Position numbers and translations under genes: made by a program. 64,000 nucleotides of DNA, taken from Catalinimonas alkaloidigena. GTDB lineage: Bacteria; Bacteroidota; Bacteroidia; Cytophagales; Flexibacteraceae. The stretch covers positions 1 through 64,000 of the forward strand of contig NZ_FNFO01000015.1 of NCBI RefSeq assembly GCF_900100765.1, given 5' to 3'. Each line of letters opens with the position of its first letter. The first letter of the stretch is position 1. Below are positions 26,017 to 34,094 of the stretch, piece by piece. A model generated the notes under the pieces. That model did not search any database and was not told the origin of the DNA. It saw only the letters and a list, made by a program, of their open reading frames with translations.

Positions 26017-26390
26017 CGATGTCGCTTACTTTGGTAAGCGACATCGACTGGTACTTTCTACTGAGTAGCGGCCAGGGCTTGGGTAACTTCCCAACCAATA
26101 CTTTCTGTCACCCTGAACCCCAGCGATTTCAGTTTCTTTCTGCTGACCTGGTGGAAAGTACTCATACAACACTTGCCTTTCACTACCCAGATGGGTTTTG
26201 GTTTTGCTATAGTAATGGACGGTTAATACCACGTCCTTATAGGTCTAGGCTGCCTGATTGGTGACTGTACCTTTCGTCTCTCATTCTCCTACTAGGTTAC
26301 TCCGATAGGTTCCGGTACTGGCCAGAAAATTGGCGGGCGTCATCTCCTCTTGGAATTGTTCGATAATTACTTTTTATGTCAACAACGCTG
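26017..26390 (-). pseudogene. decayed coding sequence with a long hairpin at its 3' end
   Basis: Minus-strand reading gives fragments in related frames: IIEQFQEEMTPANFLASTGT near 26340-26390, then, after stops, VLTVHYYSKTKTHLGSERQV and LYEYFPPGQQKETEIAG to 26026. Composition is protein-like, but the frame is broken and I cannot name the family. At its 3' end is a hairpin with perfect 13-bp arms (26017-26029 and 26034-26046) and a 4-base TTTG loop. The rest up to 26506 holds nothing else that I can identify. Confidence 0.35.
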
Positions 26391-26506
26391 TTAGTAGTAG
26401 ACTTCTTTTCCATCAGCAGTACGTGTGGGCGCGCAGCGGGAGACTAGAGGGGACCGTTGAATGCAGCATTCTAGAGTAGGCCAACCCCATTCTGCTTGCA
26501 TTTTCC

Positions 26507-29140
26507 TCACTCATATTTCAGTGTCTTCGCGGGGTTGAGGACGGCCACTTTGTAGATCTGATAGCCTACCGTTGCGAGTGCAAACACCGCTACGACACCG
26601 AGCGCGACGATGGTCAGCAGCCACGGGAAGTCGATGCGGAACGCGTAGTTCTCCAGCCAGGAGCTCATGCCCCAATACACGGCCGGGATGCCGACCACTG
26701 CCGCCACGCTCAGCAACACCAGGAAATCTTTGTAGAAGCTGCCGATGATGTAGGGAATCGTGGCACCCAATACTTTGCGGACGCCCACTTCTTTGGTGCG
26801 CTGCACGGCCATAAACGAGGCCAGCCCGAACAGCCCGAGCATGGCGATGAAGATGGCCAGTCCCGAAAAAGAGCCGAATACCTCGACGAAGCGACGGTCC
26901 TGCTCATACAGCGCCGCGAAGCGCTCATCCAGAAACGTGTAGTCGAGGGGCGTGTTCGGAAAAAATTGCGTCCAGGTCGTCTCCAGATACCCCAACCCTT
27001 CTCGGTAGTGCTCCGGCTGCAATTTCACCACGCACTTGGACAGCCTAGGGTAATAAAAATAGATGGTCGGCTCCACCGCACTTTTCAAGGTCGTCCGGTT
27101 AAAATCCCGGACAATGCCCACAATCTGGTGCTTTTCGTTGTTCTCGTTTGTGCCGAACTGAAGGTACTCTTCCAGCGCCTGGAGAGGATCGGCGACATTG
27201 ATCCGCCGTAAGAAGGCTTCGTTCACCAGTACCGCCGACGAGTCGGACGCGCGGGACAACTCAAAGTCCCGCCCCATCAGCAACTGCATCCCGACGGCAT
27301 CCAGAAAGTGATCGTCGTTGTATTGCATGTAGTAGGTGCCTTCCAGCCGGTCAGTTTTCCCGACGATACGTACGCTGGAGGAGGTCGAATTGATGTCGGT
27401 CGCATCGCCGCCCGGTAAGTTCGACGTGCCCCCTACGACCTCGATGGCCGCATGCTTGCGTAAATCTTCCTTGAACGCCTCTATCTTCGAGGCAAGCGCT
27501 TGCTCCTCTTCCGGATTTTGTGCGTCCGGCAGGGTCAGGCCAACCACGTAGTCAGTATCGATGCCCAGGTCACGTCCCTGCATATACTGCACCTGCCGGT
27601 AGACGATAAAGGTGCCCGCGATCAGTACCATCGAAGAAGCAAATTGCACGACCACCAGGCTTTTACGCAGCCAGATGCCCCGGCGCGAGTGGCGGAACTT
27701 CCCCTTCAACACGGTCGTCGGTTTCAGCGCGGACAACACCAGGGCCGGGTAGAAGCCGGAGACCAGCGAGCCAATCAGAAAGAAAACCAGCAGACTCCGC
27801 AGAAAAGGGGGATGATTCCAGAGATGCGGCACCAGGGTTTTGCCGACCAGCTGGTTGAAAAAGGGCAGCGCCAGTTCGGCGAGCAACAGGGCCAGCAGCG
27901 ACGCCAGCAAATTGACCAGCAGCGCTTCGAACAGAAACTGCCCCATCAGTTGTGACGGGTAAGCCCCGATCACTTTCCGCAGGCCCACTTCCTTGGCCCG
28001 TTCCACGGCGCGCGCGGTAGAGAGATTGATGTAATTGACCCAGGCAATGATCAGCATGAACACGGCAATCAACTGCACAAACGACACCGCCTTGGCACTG
28101 CCCGGCAGTTCGGGCTCGAAGGTGTAACCCGAATGCAGGTGGAGGCTTTGCACCGGACTCAGGGCAAACCGCGTGGAGGTTTCGGCACCTCTGTATTTCT
28201 TCACCAGCCGCTCCAGCTTCGGGTCCAGGGCCGCCAGGTCGGTGTGTGGTGCCAGGCGCACGAACGTGTAGTAGTTGAAGGAATTCCAGCTGTTGTAATC
28301 GGCCCGATCCTGTAGGCTTTTGTCCGACATCAGGATCTCAAACTTGTAATGCGTGTTGTCGGGCACATCTTCGATCACGCCCGTGACGGTGAAGGACTGG
28401 TGGTTTACCTCCAGGACTTGTCCCAGCGCGCTTTCTTCTCCAAAGTATTCGTGCGCTTTGCGTTCGGTCAGCACCAGCGTGTTTGGCTCGCTGAGCATCG
28501 TTTCGCGCGACCCTTTCAGCACCCGGTAGTTCAGCAGGTACAGAAAGTTGGAATCGGCCGACACCACGCCTTTTTCGTAGCGTAGCTGGTCGCCTTTCCG
28601 GAATACCATCGGTCCCGACTCATCGAATTTCAGGGAAGTGGTAGCCATGAGCACTTCTGGCAGCTCCTCCACCAATACCCGCCCCGCCGGGTAATACGAC
28701 ATGGCATCCTTCACGCCGACGGAGCCGTTGACGACTTGGATGGTCGAGAGTCGGTAGAGCTGGTCGGCCTGCGCGAAGAAGCGGTCGTAGCTCTTTTCAA
28801 ATCGAACGTACTCCTGCATGAGCAGGAAAGCCGCCAGCCCCAGCGCCAGTCCGGCGACGTTGATGCTGGTGAACAGTTTGTGGCGCAGCAGGTGGCGCGA
28901 GCCGATGGTAAGGTAGTTGCGTAGCATGAGGGGATGGAGAAAGGCGAAGGGAGAAAAAGGACGGATCAGAGAAGGACGAAAGAGCATCACCACCTGCCAG
29001 CAGAGTTTCCAGGAGGCGTAGCGGGCCGACCGGCGGGCACGGTTCCGCTGGTAAAGTTCTTCCAGATCCCCCTGGATGTCGGCATAGAAGTCCGGGTGGC
29101 AGAACCACCGGAAGAAACGATCGGCCGCGCGCTTGATCAT
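26507..29140 (-). CDS. FtsX/MacB-type ABC transporter permease with prefix domain
   Basis: An 877-residue inner-membrane permease. It opens with a permease prefix domain (FRWFCHPDFYADIQGDLEEL), then TM1 in LFTSINVAGLALGLAAFLLM, a MacB-like periplasmic domain, three TMs with the WVNYINLSTARAVERAKEVG and GLRKVIGAYPSQLMGQFL signature, a second periplasmic domain, and a last TM bundle with LASFMAVQRTKEVGVRKVLG and AKTLKYE at the C-terminus. The duplicated FtsX module is complete. Such permeases export peptides, lipids or toxic compounds, with the ATPase often encoded elsewhere. Its start overlaps the PadR stop (ATGA), and the prefix-PadR pairing is characteristic, so PadR is likely its regulator. 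Confidence 0.94.
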   Translation of the reverse strand: MIKRAADRFFRWFCHPDFYADIQGDLEELYQRNRARRSARYASWKLCWQVVMLFRPSLIRPFSPFAFLHPLMLRNYLTIGSRHLLRHKLFTSINVAGLALGLAAFLLMQEYVRFEKSYDRFFAQADQLYRLSTIQVVNGSVGVKDAMSYYPAGRVLVEELPEVLMATTSLKFDESGPMVFRKGDQLRYEKGVVSADSNFLYLLNYRVLKGSRETMLSEPNTLVLTERKAHEYFGEESALGQVLEVNHQSFTVTGVIEDVPDNTHYKFEILMSDKSLQDRADYNSWNSFNYYTFVRLAPHTDLAALDPKLERLVKKYRGAETSTRFALSPVQSLHLHSGYTFEPELPGSAKAVSFVQLIAVFMLIIAWVNYINLSTARAVERAKEVGLRKVIGAYPSQLMGQFLFEALLVNLLASLLALLLAELALPFFNQLVGKTLVPHLWNHPPFLRSLLVFFLIGSLVSGFYPALVLSALKPTTVLKGKFRHSRRGIWLRKSLVVVQFASSMVLIAGTFIVYRQVQYMQGRDLGIDTDYVVGLTLPDAQNPEEEQALASKIEAFKEDLRKHAAIEVVGGTSNLPGGDATDINSTSSSVRIVGKTDRLEGTYYMQYNDDHFLDAVGMQLLMGRDFELSRASDSSAVLVNEAFLRRINVADPLQALEEYLQFGTNENNEKHQIVGIVRDFNRTTLKSAVEPTIYFYYPRLSKCVVKLQPEHYREGLGYLETTWTQFFPNTPLDYTFLDERFAALYEQDRRFVEVFGSFSGLAIFIAMLGLFGLASFMAVQRTKEVGVRKVLGATIPYIIGSFYKDFLVLLSVAAVVGIPAVYWGMSSWLENYAFRIDFPWLLTIVALGVVAVFALATVGYQIYKVAVLNPAKTLKYE

Positions 29141-29475
29141 GTGATTTTCAGATCAAGGACGACCCGCGGCAGCGCTTCCCATAGGCTGACGCGGATGTCG
29201 CGTGCCTGTTGCAACGCTTGTTTGCCGTAGGCCGTCAGGGTGAAATACCGCTTGGGTTTGCCGCCCCGTTGTTCGGTCGGATCGCCGGTGCGGGACGTCA
29301 GGTATCCTTTCTGTTCCAGCCGCCGCAAAGCCGATTGGAGGGCGCCCACGCTCACGTTGCGTTGGGCCCGCTCCTCAATCTCGTCCTTGATCGCGACGCC
29401 GTACGCCTCGTCGTACAGCACCCCGACGGTCAGCAACACGATCTCTTCAAACTCACCCAAAGGATATGCTTTCAT
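29137..29475 (-). CDS. PadR-family transcriptional regulator
   Basis: A 112-residue winged-helix repressor. Starting at the ATG 29473-29475 (MKAYPLGEFEEIVLLTVGVL), it shows the PadR HTH (VSVGALQSALRRLEQKGYLT) and wing (GGKPKRYFTLTAYGKQAL). An upstream Met would add 12 unlike residues. Its stop overlaps the start of the permease gene, so both are co-translated. PadR proteins typically repress the adjacent transporter until a phenolic or drug-like ligand binds. Confidence 0.94.
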   Translation of the reverse strand: MKAYPLGEFEEIVLLTVGVLYDEAYGVAIKDEIEERAQRNVSVGALQSALRRLEQKGYLTSRTGDPTEQRGGKPKRYFTLTAYGKQALQQARDIRVSLWEALPRVVLDLKIT

Positions 29476-29856
29476 AGAATGCCCTATTTGTGGTATTGGC
29501 AAGAAAGACAATTCCGCAGCAATTTCCTAATCGTAGTATTGTGATTTTGGGGGACAGTTACAATCTCTCTCATCGCCTAGATTCTCCGGGAGTGTATTTT
29601 GAGGGCACCTATAAGAAAACTAGCGATCGTTGTCTGGCTTTTTCAACTCGTTATGTCCGAGAAATACCAGGAATTTACCTTTGGCCGACGTAGTCCCGCC
29701 CGATCAAGCCGATGGTCATAGTAGGCATAGAGGCAGGCGCGATCTCGCTAGAAAGCGGGAGACAGCCAAAGACGGCAAGGCTGGAATCAAACATGTGAGT
29801 CCGTGTAGGAAAGTCGCTAGCCTGGCCCGGCTTGGGCTACCAGGTATTGGCTGCCG
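29476..29856. other. intergenic between PadR (divergent) and NmrA stop
   Basis: About 380 bases containing the PadR promoter region on the minus strand. Open stretches here show no protein character. No strong hairpin noted. Confidence 0.4.
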
Positions 29857-30732
29857 CTACGAGCGGTCAATACCTGAGAAATACGTCGTTTTCAGATACT
29901 CCCGCAGCGAAGTTGGCTTGCGGCCCAGCAGCCGCTCGACGGTATTGTGCGTGCCCGCCAGCATCCCGTGCTCGGCGGCGGTACCCCACTGGGCCAAGAA
30001 GGTGGCGATGGTTTCGGGAATGCCGGCGGCTACTTGCTGGGCGATGTAGGGCGCCAGTTCGCTGCGTTGATAAGCGATGGGCCGGCCCGCTAATGCGGAG
30101 AGTTCCCGGGCGATGTCGTAAAACGAATAGGCTTCGCTCCCGGACAGAGTATACTCCTGGTGGTCATGCCCTTCACTGGTCAGCAATGCCGCCGTGGCAG
30201 CGGCCAGCTCCGTCCGCTTCACGAAGGCGATCTTGCCTTCTCCCGCCGTGAAGCGTATCTCTGTGTCCGGCACCTTGGTGCCAATCAGGTAGCCAAGACC
30301 TTCAAAGTAGTAACCGTTTTTAAGAATGGTGTAGACCAGCCCGGACGCTTTGAGGTACGCTTCGGTGGCCAGGTCGCTTTCTGTGACCTCCGGCATCATA
30401 AAATCGGAACTACTGCGCTGGATGCTAGTATAAAACAGGTGCTTGACCCCGGCTTCCTTCGCGGCGTCGATCACGTTGCGGTGCTGTTGCACCCGGTCGG
30501 TAAACGCTACGGCAGAAACCAGCAGCACCTTTTCGACACCCCGGCAGGCCTGCACCAGCGCGGGATAGTCGAAGTAGTCGGCTGGCCGGACGTCTACGCC
30601 ACGCTGCACCAGATCTGTGGCTTTGCTTACGTCGCGCACCAGGGCGGCAATTTCCGCGGCCGGGGTGGTTGTGAGCAAGTAATCAATGGTTTCGTGGCCT
30701 AAGCCACCGGTAGCTCCAGTTACTAAAATCAT
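29857..30732 (-). CDS. NmrA/QOR2-like NAD(P)H-binding oxidoreductase
   Basis: A 291-residue atypical SDR similar to quinone oxidoreductase 2 (YtfG). From the ATG at 30730-30732 it starts MILVTGATGGLGHETIDYLL (GxxGxxG), and continues with LVRDVSKATDL, GVDVRPADYFDYPALVQACR, LFYTSIQRSSSDFMM and YTILKNGYYFEGL; the C-terminus has KPTSLREYLKTTY. It likely reduces quinones with NADPH. It is transcribed divergently from an HxlR regulator, with two perfect inverted repeats between them: the standard organisation of an electrophile-responsive switch. Confidence 0.93.
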   Translation of the reverse strand: MILVTGATGGLGHETIDYLLTTTPAAEIAALVRDVSKATDLVQRGVDVRPADYFDYPALVQACRGVEKVLLVSAVAFTDRVQQHRNVIDAAKEAGVKHLFYTSIQRSSSDFMMPEVTESDLATEAYLKASGLVYTILKNGYYFEGLGYLIGTKVPDTEIRFTAGEGKIAFVKRTELAAATAALLTSEGHDHQEYTLSGSEAYSFYDIARELSALAGRPIAYQRSELAPYIAQQVAAGIPETIATFLAQWGTAAEHGMLAGTHNTVERLLGRKPTSLREYLKTTYFSGIDRS

Positions 30733-30832
30733 ATGAAGAAGAAAAGGTGTTGGTAAACAGCTAACAGGAGCCCTTCTGGTTCGAGCCGGAAGCGCCCGCT
30801 CTAGCAGCAGTGGCAAAATCCGCGTACATTTG

Positions 30833-30886
30833 CTTGCGATTTGCAAGTACAAAGATGAGGCAATTAACTTGCAAAAAGCAAGTTAA
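30833..30886. promoter_or_regulatory. twin palindromic operators between HxlR and NmrA genes
   Basis: Two copies of CTTGC-N5-GCAAG: 30833-30847 (spacer GATTT) and 30868-30882 (spacer AAAAA). The second extends to 9-bp perfect arms, TTAACTTGC at 30864-30872 and GCAAGTTAA at 30878-30886. Centres are 35 bp apart. Between them, on the minus strand, lies CATCTTTGTA, a possible -7 box for the NmrA gene. HxlR regulators bind such palindromes, so they are probably the operators for both genes. Confidence 0.75.
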
Positions 30887-30900
30887 AAACAAACTTTTTT

Positions 30901-31317
30901 ATGAAAGAGCTAAAACAGCGTTCTACTTGTCCTATCAGTACGTCGCTCGATGTGCTAGGGGACAAATGGACCCTCCTGATTTTGCGGGATATCGTGTGGG
31001 CTGGCAAGTCTACCTATGGGCAATTCCTGCGGTCCCCCGAAAAAATAGCGACCAACATTCTAGCTGACCGCCTAGCGGGCCTTGAGGCACAGGGGATCCT
31101 ATCCAAGGCCGTGGCTGACGATAAGAAATCAAAATTTACCTACCGTCTGACGGAAAAAGGCGTGGATATCGTCCCCATCCTGGTAGAGCTTATCTTATGG
31201 GGAGCCAAACATGCTCCCACCATCGTAGACCCTGACTTGCTGGCTGAACTCCGGACGGGGAAAGACGCTGCCGTTGAGAAGTACCAACGGCTCGCCCGCG
31301 AAAAGGCTCTGGCGTAA
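30901..31317 (+). CDS. HxlR-family transcriptional regulator
   Basis: A 138-residue winged-helix regulator. It has the conserved early cysteine (STCPISTSLDVLGDKWTLLI, Cys10), which in the family senses quinones or electrophiles, then ILRDIVWAGKSTYGQFLRSP, ATNILADRLAGLEAQGILSK and the wing KFTYRLTEKGVDIVPILVEL. It starts at the ATG 30901, directly after the operator region, and is divergent from an NADPH quinone reductase-like gene that it probably controls. Confidence 0.95.
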   Translation: MKELKQRSTCPISTSLDVLGDKWTLLILRDIVWAGKSTYGQFLRSPEKIATNILADRLAGLEAQGILSKAVADDKKSKFTYRLTEKGVDIVPILVELILWGAKHAPTIVDPDLLAELRTGKDAAVEKYQRLAREKALA

Positions 31318-31739
31318 ACACAAAGCGATATATGTAATCGGCAGGCAAAAAAGCCTATCGATTGTCTATAAAGACTTTCTGCAGCAAGGACACTGCGGGC
31401 AAGACCTGGGCAAGAAAGGGTGCTCACAAACTAACGGGCAGTCTAACCCAGGAAGCAAAGGGGGCCGAGGAAGGTGACGACACGTGCGCTTTTGACCGCT
31501 CACTTCGGGTTCATACGAAGTAGGACTTCCAATGCATACTCACCCCGAAGGCATCCTGGTCTTGGGCCACAAGACGGGGTATTTCCATCAATACCCAGCA
31601 AGCCTGAAAGTCCTTTGGAGCAGCTCTCTTTATCCATTGCTGTAGGCCTTCTTATGGTAATCCTGAATCTCGTCAGGGTATCGGGGGATCGGCTTATTAT
31701 CTTATTATTAAGCTTGTCACATAGTTGCGACATATTGCA
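31318..31739. other. intergenic, AT-rich toward the TetR gene
   Basis: About 420 bases after the HxlR gene. Open stretches on both strands lack family character. The distal part belongs to the TetR promoter. Base composition falls here and stays lower through 33.2 kb. Confidence 0.4.
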
Positions 31740-31747
31740 TACATTTG
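31714..31747 (+). promoter_or_regulatory. promoter of the TetR gene, near-leaderless
   Basis: TTG at 31714-31716 and a perfect Bacteroidota -7 box TACATTTG at 31740-31747, 26 bases apart. The ATG at 31752 comes only 5 bases later, so the transcript would have almost no leader. Inverted TGTC/GACA half-sites (31715-31718 and 31729-31732) inside the promoter could be a TetR operator. Confidence 0.55.
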
Positions 31748-31751
31748 TGTC

Positions 31752-32309
31752 ATGGTAGATACCAAAACTAAAATTATAGCGGCGGCAGTGAAATGCTTTC
31801 GCAGCCATGAATCGGAAACGTTGGAGAAGGTGGCTGAAGAAGCCGGTGTTTCTCGTAGAACGCTGCATCGTTATTTTGAAAATCGCCAAGACTTACTCGA
31901 ATCCTGTAAGAACGAGATGCTCACTCGCTGTAATAAGGCGATGCATGAGGCCTACGAAAGCGATAAGGACCCGATCAATAAGGTAAGGAATATGCTGTTT
32001 GCTGCCATTGAGCAAGGAGCTAATTACGCTTTTATCAAAAGGATCTATGAGCGCATCAACTTTTCAGAGGTAGATCGTCAAAAGGAATTTGAATTCGATA
32101 ACGTCAAATCGAACTGGTTAAAAATTATCAAGGGACTTCAAGAGGAAAAACGTATGAACGATGAGTTGACGATTCCCTGGATTTTCAATTTGTTCGGATC
32201 CATCATTGAAACGTCAATCCTTGCCGTAGAAGCGGGAGATGTTGCCAGAAATGATAGTAAGAAGTTCGCCTGGATTTCTTTTAAAGGAGCCATCGGATTA
32301 AAGGAATAA
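31752..32309 (+). CDS. TetR/AcrR-family transcriptional regulator
   Basis: A 185-residue regulator. From the ATG at 31752 (MVDTKTKIIAAAVKCF) the N-terminal TetR HTH reads SETLEKVAEEAGVSRRTLHR then YFENRQDLLESC; the rest is an all-helical ligand-binding domain without a recognised ligand type. It lies 12 bases upstream of an epoxide-hydrolase-like gene, with which it probably forms an operon, and may repress itself through the inverted half-sites in its promoter. The codon usage is AT-richer than the surroundings, suggesting that the pair was acquired together. Confidence 0.93.
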   Translation: MVDTKTKIIAAAVKCFRSHESETLEKVAEEAGVSRRTLHRYFENRQDLLESCKNEMLTRCNKAMHEAYESDKDPINKVRNMLFAAIEQGANYAFIKRIYERINFSEVDRQKEFEFDNVKSNWLKIIKGLQEEKRMNDELTIPWIFNLFGSIIETSILAVEAGDVARNDSKKFAWISFKGAIGLKE

Positions 32310-32321
32310 AGCCAACGCACT

Positions 32322-33197
32322 ATGAATCAATATTCAACAGAAAGCCTCATTAGAAAAATGCCGGGTTTCTCCAGTCGTCTTCAACAAGTGAAGGATGTAC
32401 ATCTTCACTATGTCAAAGGGGGAAGCGGAGAACCATTCCTATTATTGCCCGGCTGGCCTCAGACCTGGTGGTCTTTCCGCCATATCATGCCGGCTCTGGC
32501 TAAACAGTATACCGTAATCGCAGTGGATCTGCGCGGCATGGGAGATAGTGCTAAGCCGGTAGCAGGATACTCCAAAAAGAATATGGCCCGTGACATTCGA
32601 GAGCTGGTCGTAGCGTTAGGATATGATAGGGTACATATAGCCGGACATGATATTGGCGCCAATGTCGCTTACGCTTTTGCGGCTAATTATCCGGAAACCG
32701 TCAACAAACTCATCCTTTTGGATACTCCCCCGCCCGATGAAAGTATGTACCGGCTTCCGATGCTACCTGTAGGCATGCCAGTATACCCCTGGTGGGTAGC
32801 GTTTAATCAGGTGAGAGACCTGCCTGCCCAGCTGCTGGAAGGACGTTTTGGATGGTTGTTGGATCATCTTTTGGATACGTTACTTGTTAATAAAGAAGCC
32901 ATCAGTGAGTTTGACCGCGCTGTATATTGTCAACACTATAACCACCCAGAAAACATACGGGCATCCTGCGCTTGGTACCAGGCTTTTGGTCAGGATATTG
33001 TAGATCAGAAGACCTATTCAAAAATTAAGAATTCAACTATAGGAATTGTATCATCCGCTAATGTTGAAATTCTGAATAATTTTCTGTCTCATAATTTTTT
33101 TGAGTATAAAATGATGGAAGTAAAGGGAGCCGGGCATTTTCTTCCTGAGGAGAAACCCGAGCAAATTGCACAGGCGATCTCAGATTTCTTGAATTAA
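32322..33197 (+). CDS. alpha/beta hydrolase, epoxide-hydrolase or dehalogenase type
   Basis: A 291-residue alpha/beta hydrolase. The oxyanion segment is LPGWPQTWWSF, the nucleophile elbow is GHDIGANVAYAF with Asp110 in place of Ser, and the catalytic His lies in KGAGHFLPEEKPEQI. An aspartate nucleophile indicates epoxide hydrolases or haloalkane dehalogenases; GWP near residue 45 and the helical cap favour epoxide hydrolase. It follows the TetR gene by 12 bases and ends the AT-richer pair. Confidence 0.92.
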   Translation: MNQYSTESLIRKMPGFSSRLQQVKDVHLHYVKGGSGEPFLLLPGWPQTWWSFRHIMPALAKQYTVIAVDLRGMGDSAKPVAGYSKKNMARDIRELVVALGYDRVHIAGHDIGANVAYAFAANYPETVNKLILLDTPPPDESMYRLPMLPVGMPVYPWWVAFNQVRDLPAQLLEGRFGWLLDHLLDTLLVNKEAISEFDRAVYCQHYNHPENIRASCAWYQAFGQDIVDQKTYSKIKNSTIGIVSSANVEILNNFLSHNFFEYKMMEVKGAGHFLPEEKPEQIAQAISDFLN

Positions 33198-34094
33198 GCC
33201 TAAGTAACCCACTCTACCTATATGGGATATCCAGCCGCACCCTGGCGGAAAAGCGTGATGCATTTGATTTGCTACCCCAACAGATGCTGTTTCGGCTAAA
33301 GGAGCAGCCCGCACATTGCGAACGGAACCCTGTTTACAAGAGGACCTCGCGATGAATGTGCTATCAAGCATACCCAAGTTCTTGATGTGGTTCGGTTTAG
33401 CGGGACAGGAGTAGTGCTAAGTTGTCAATCCGCTTTGGTAATGTATGGTTTCAAATGCACTCGGGCCCCGATAGGCCAGAGCCGAACCTTCCTTTTGCGG
33501 TTGTAATAGCATTCGATGTATGGCCGGGCCACCCCGTCGAAGATCTCGGTATAGGCCTCATCTAGGCACCCGTCGGGCGTGGCAATGCCGGCCATCAACG
33601 AACGAAAGAAACACCTGATGCAGGGAAAATACGCGCAGCCCCGGCCGTGGCCAGTTTGCTCCTCGCCCGCATCTCCCGAAACGTCAGATGCTGGTCCCTT
33701 TCGCCTCCTTTTTAGGGGCACTCTGCCTTGAGCATGCGCAGGAGCCGTTCAACACTTTTCCTTTGCTCTCTACCCACTCTCTACGTTTCTTAGCGCTAGA
33801 AGCCAGGGATGGACAAAGAGACGCACCATGAAAGAATTCTTGCGACTACCCGTGCTCATTCACGGCTACGTTCTGCCTATCGGGTCAAGCAAGTAGCACC
33901 AGGTTCTCGCCTCGCCCTGGCGGCAGCTTTTCCGGACCGTGTAGACGTTGTAGGAACCCCGTAGGAACCCCTCACGTGAGGGCAGAAGCATTACTTTCTG
34001 CTGTACGCTCGCCTGGATAAGCCTTCACGCGTTGGGCAGAAAAATTGAAGACGCTGCGTCTCCTTATTGTTCAGCCACTTCATTCACTCCCGCT
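33198..34094. other. 897-base gap with one transposase scrap
   Basis: Apart from the IS3-like fragment at 33425-33721 nothing is supported. A short direct duplication, GTAGGAACCCC TCAC-like (33949-33972, GTAGGAACCCC twice), lies 130 bases before the permease ATG. The promoter of that permease must lie in the last 200 bases. Confidence 0.4.
33425..33721 (-). pseudogene. possible IS3-family transposase remnant
   Basis: Minus-strand reading gives CFFRSLMAGIATPDGCLDEA and IFDGVARPYIECYYNRKRK, which resemble the end of the IS3 OrfB catalytic domain (ESFFRSLK, then YIE-x-YYNRxRxH). The preceding DDE core and the following SP-x-E segment are missing or scrambled. Only the tail seems to remain. The surrounding 33198-34094 contains no other recognisable gene. 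Confidence 0.42.

Noticed and set aside
28133-28585. Plus-strand open frames within the permease at 26507
   Set aside because: Shadow frames; the minus-strand permease has all family motifs.
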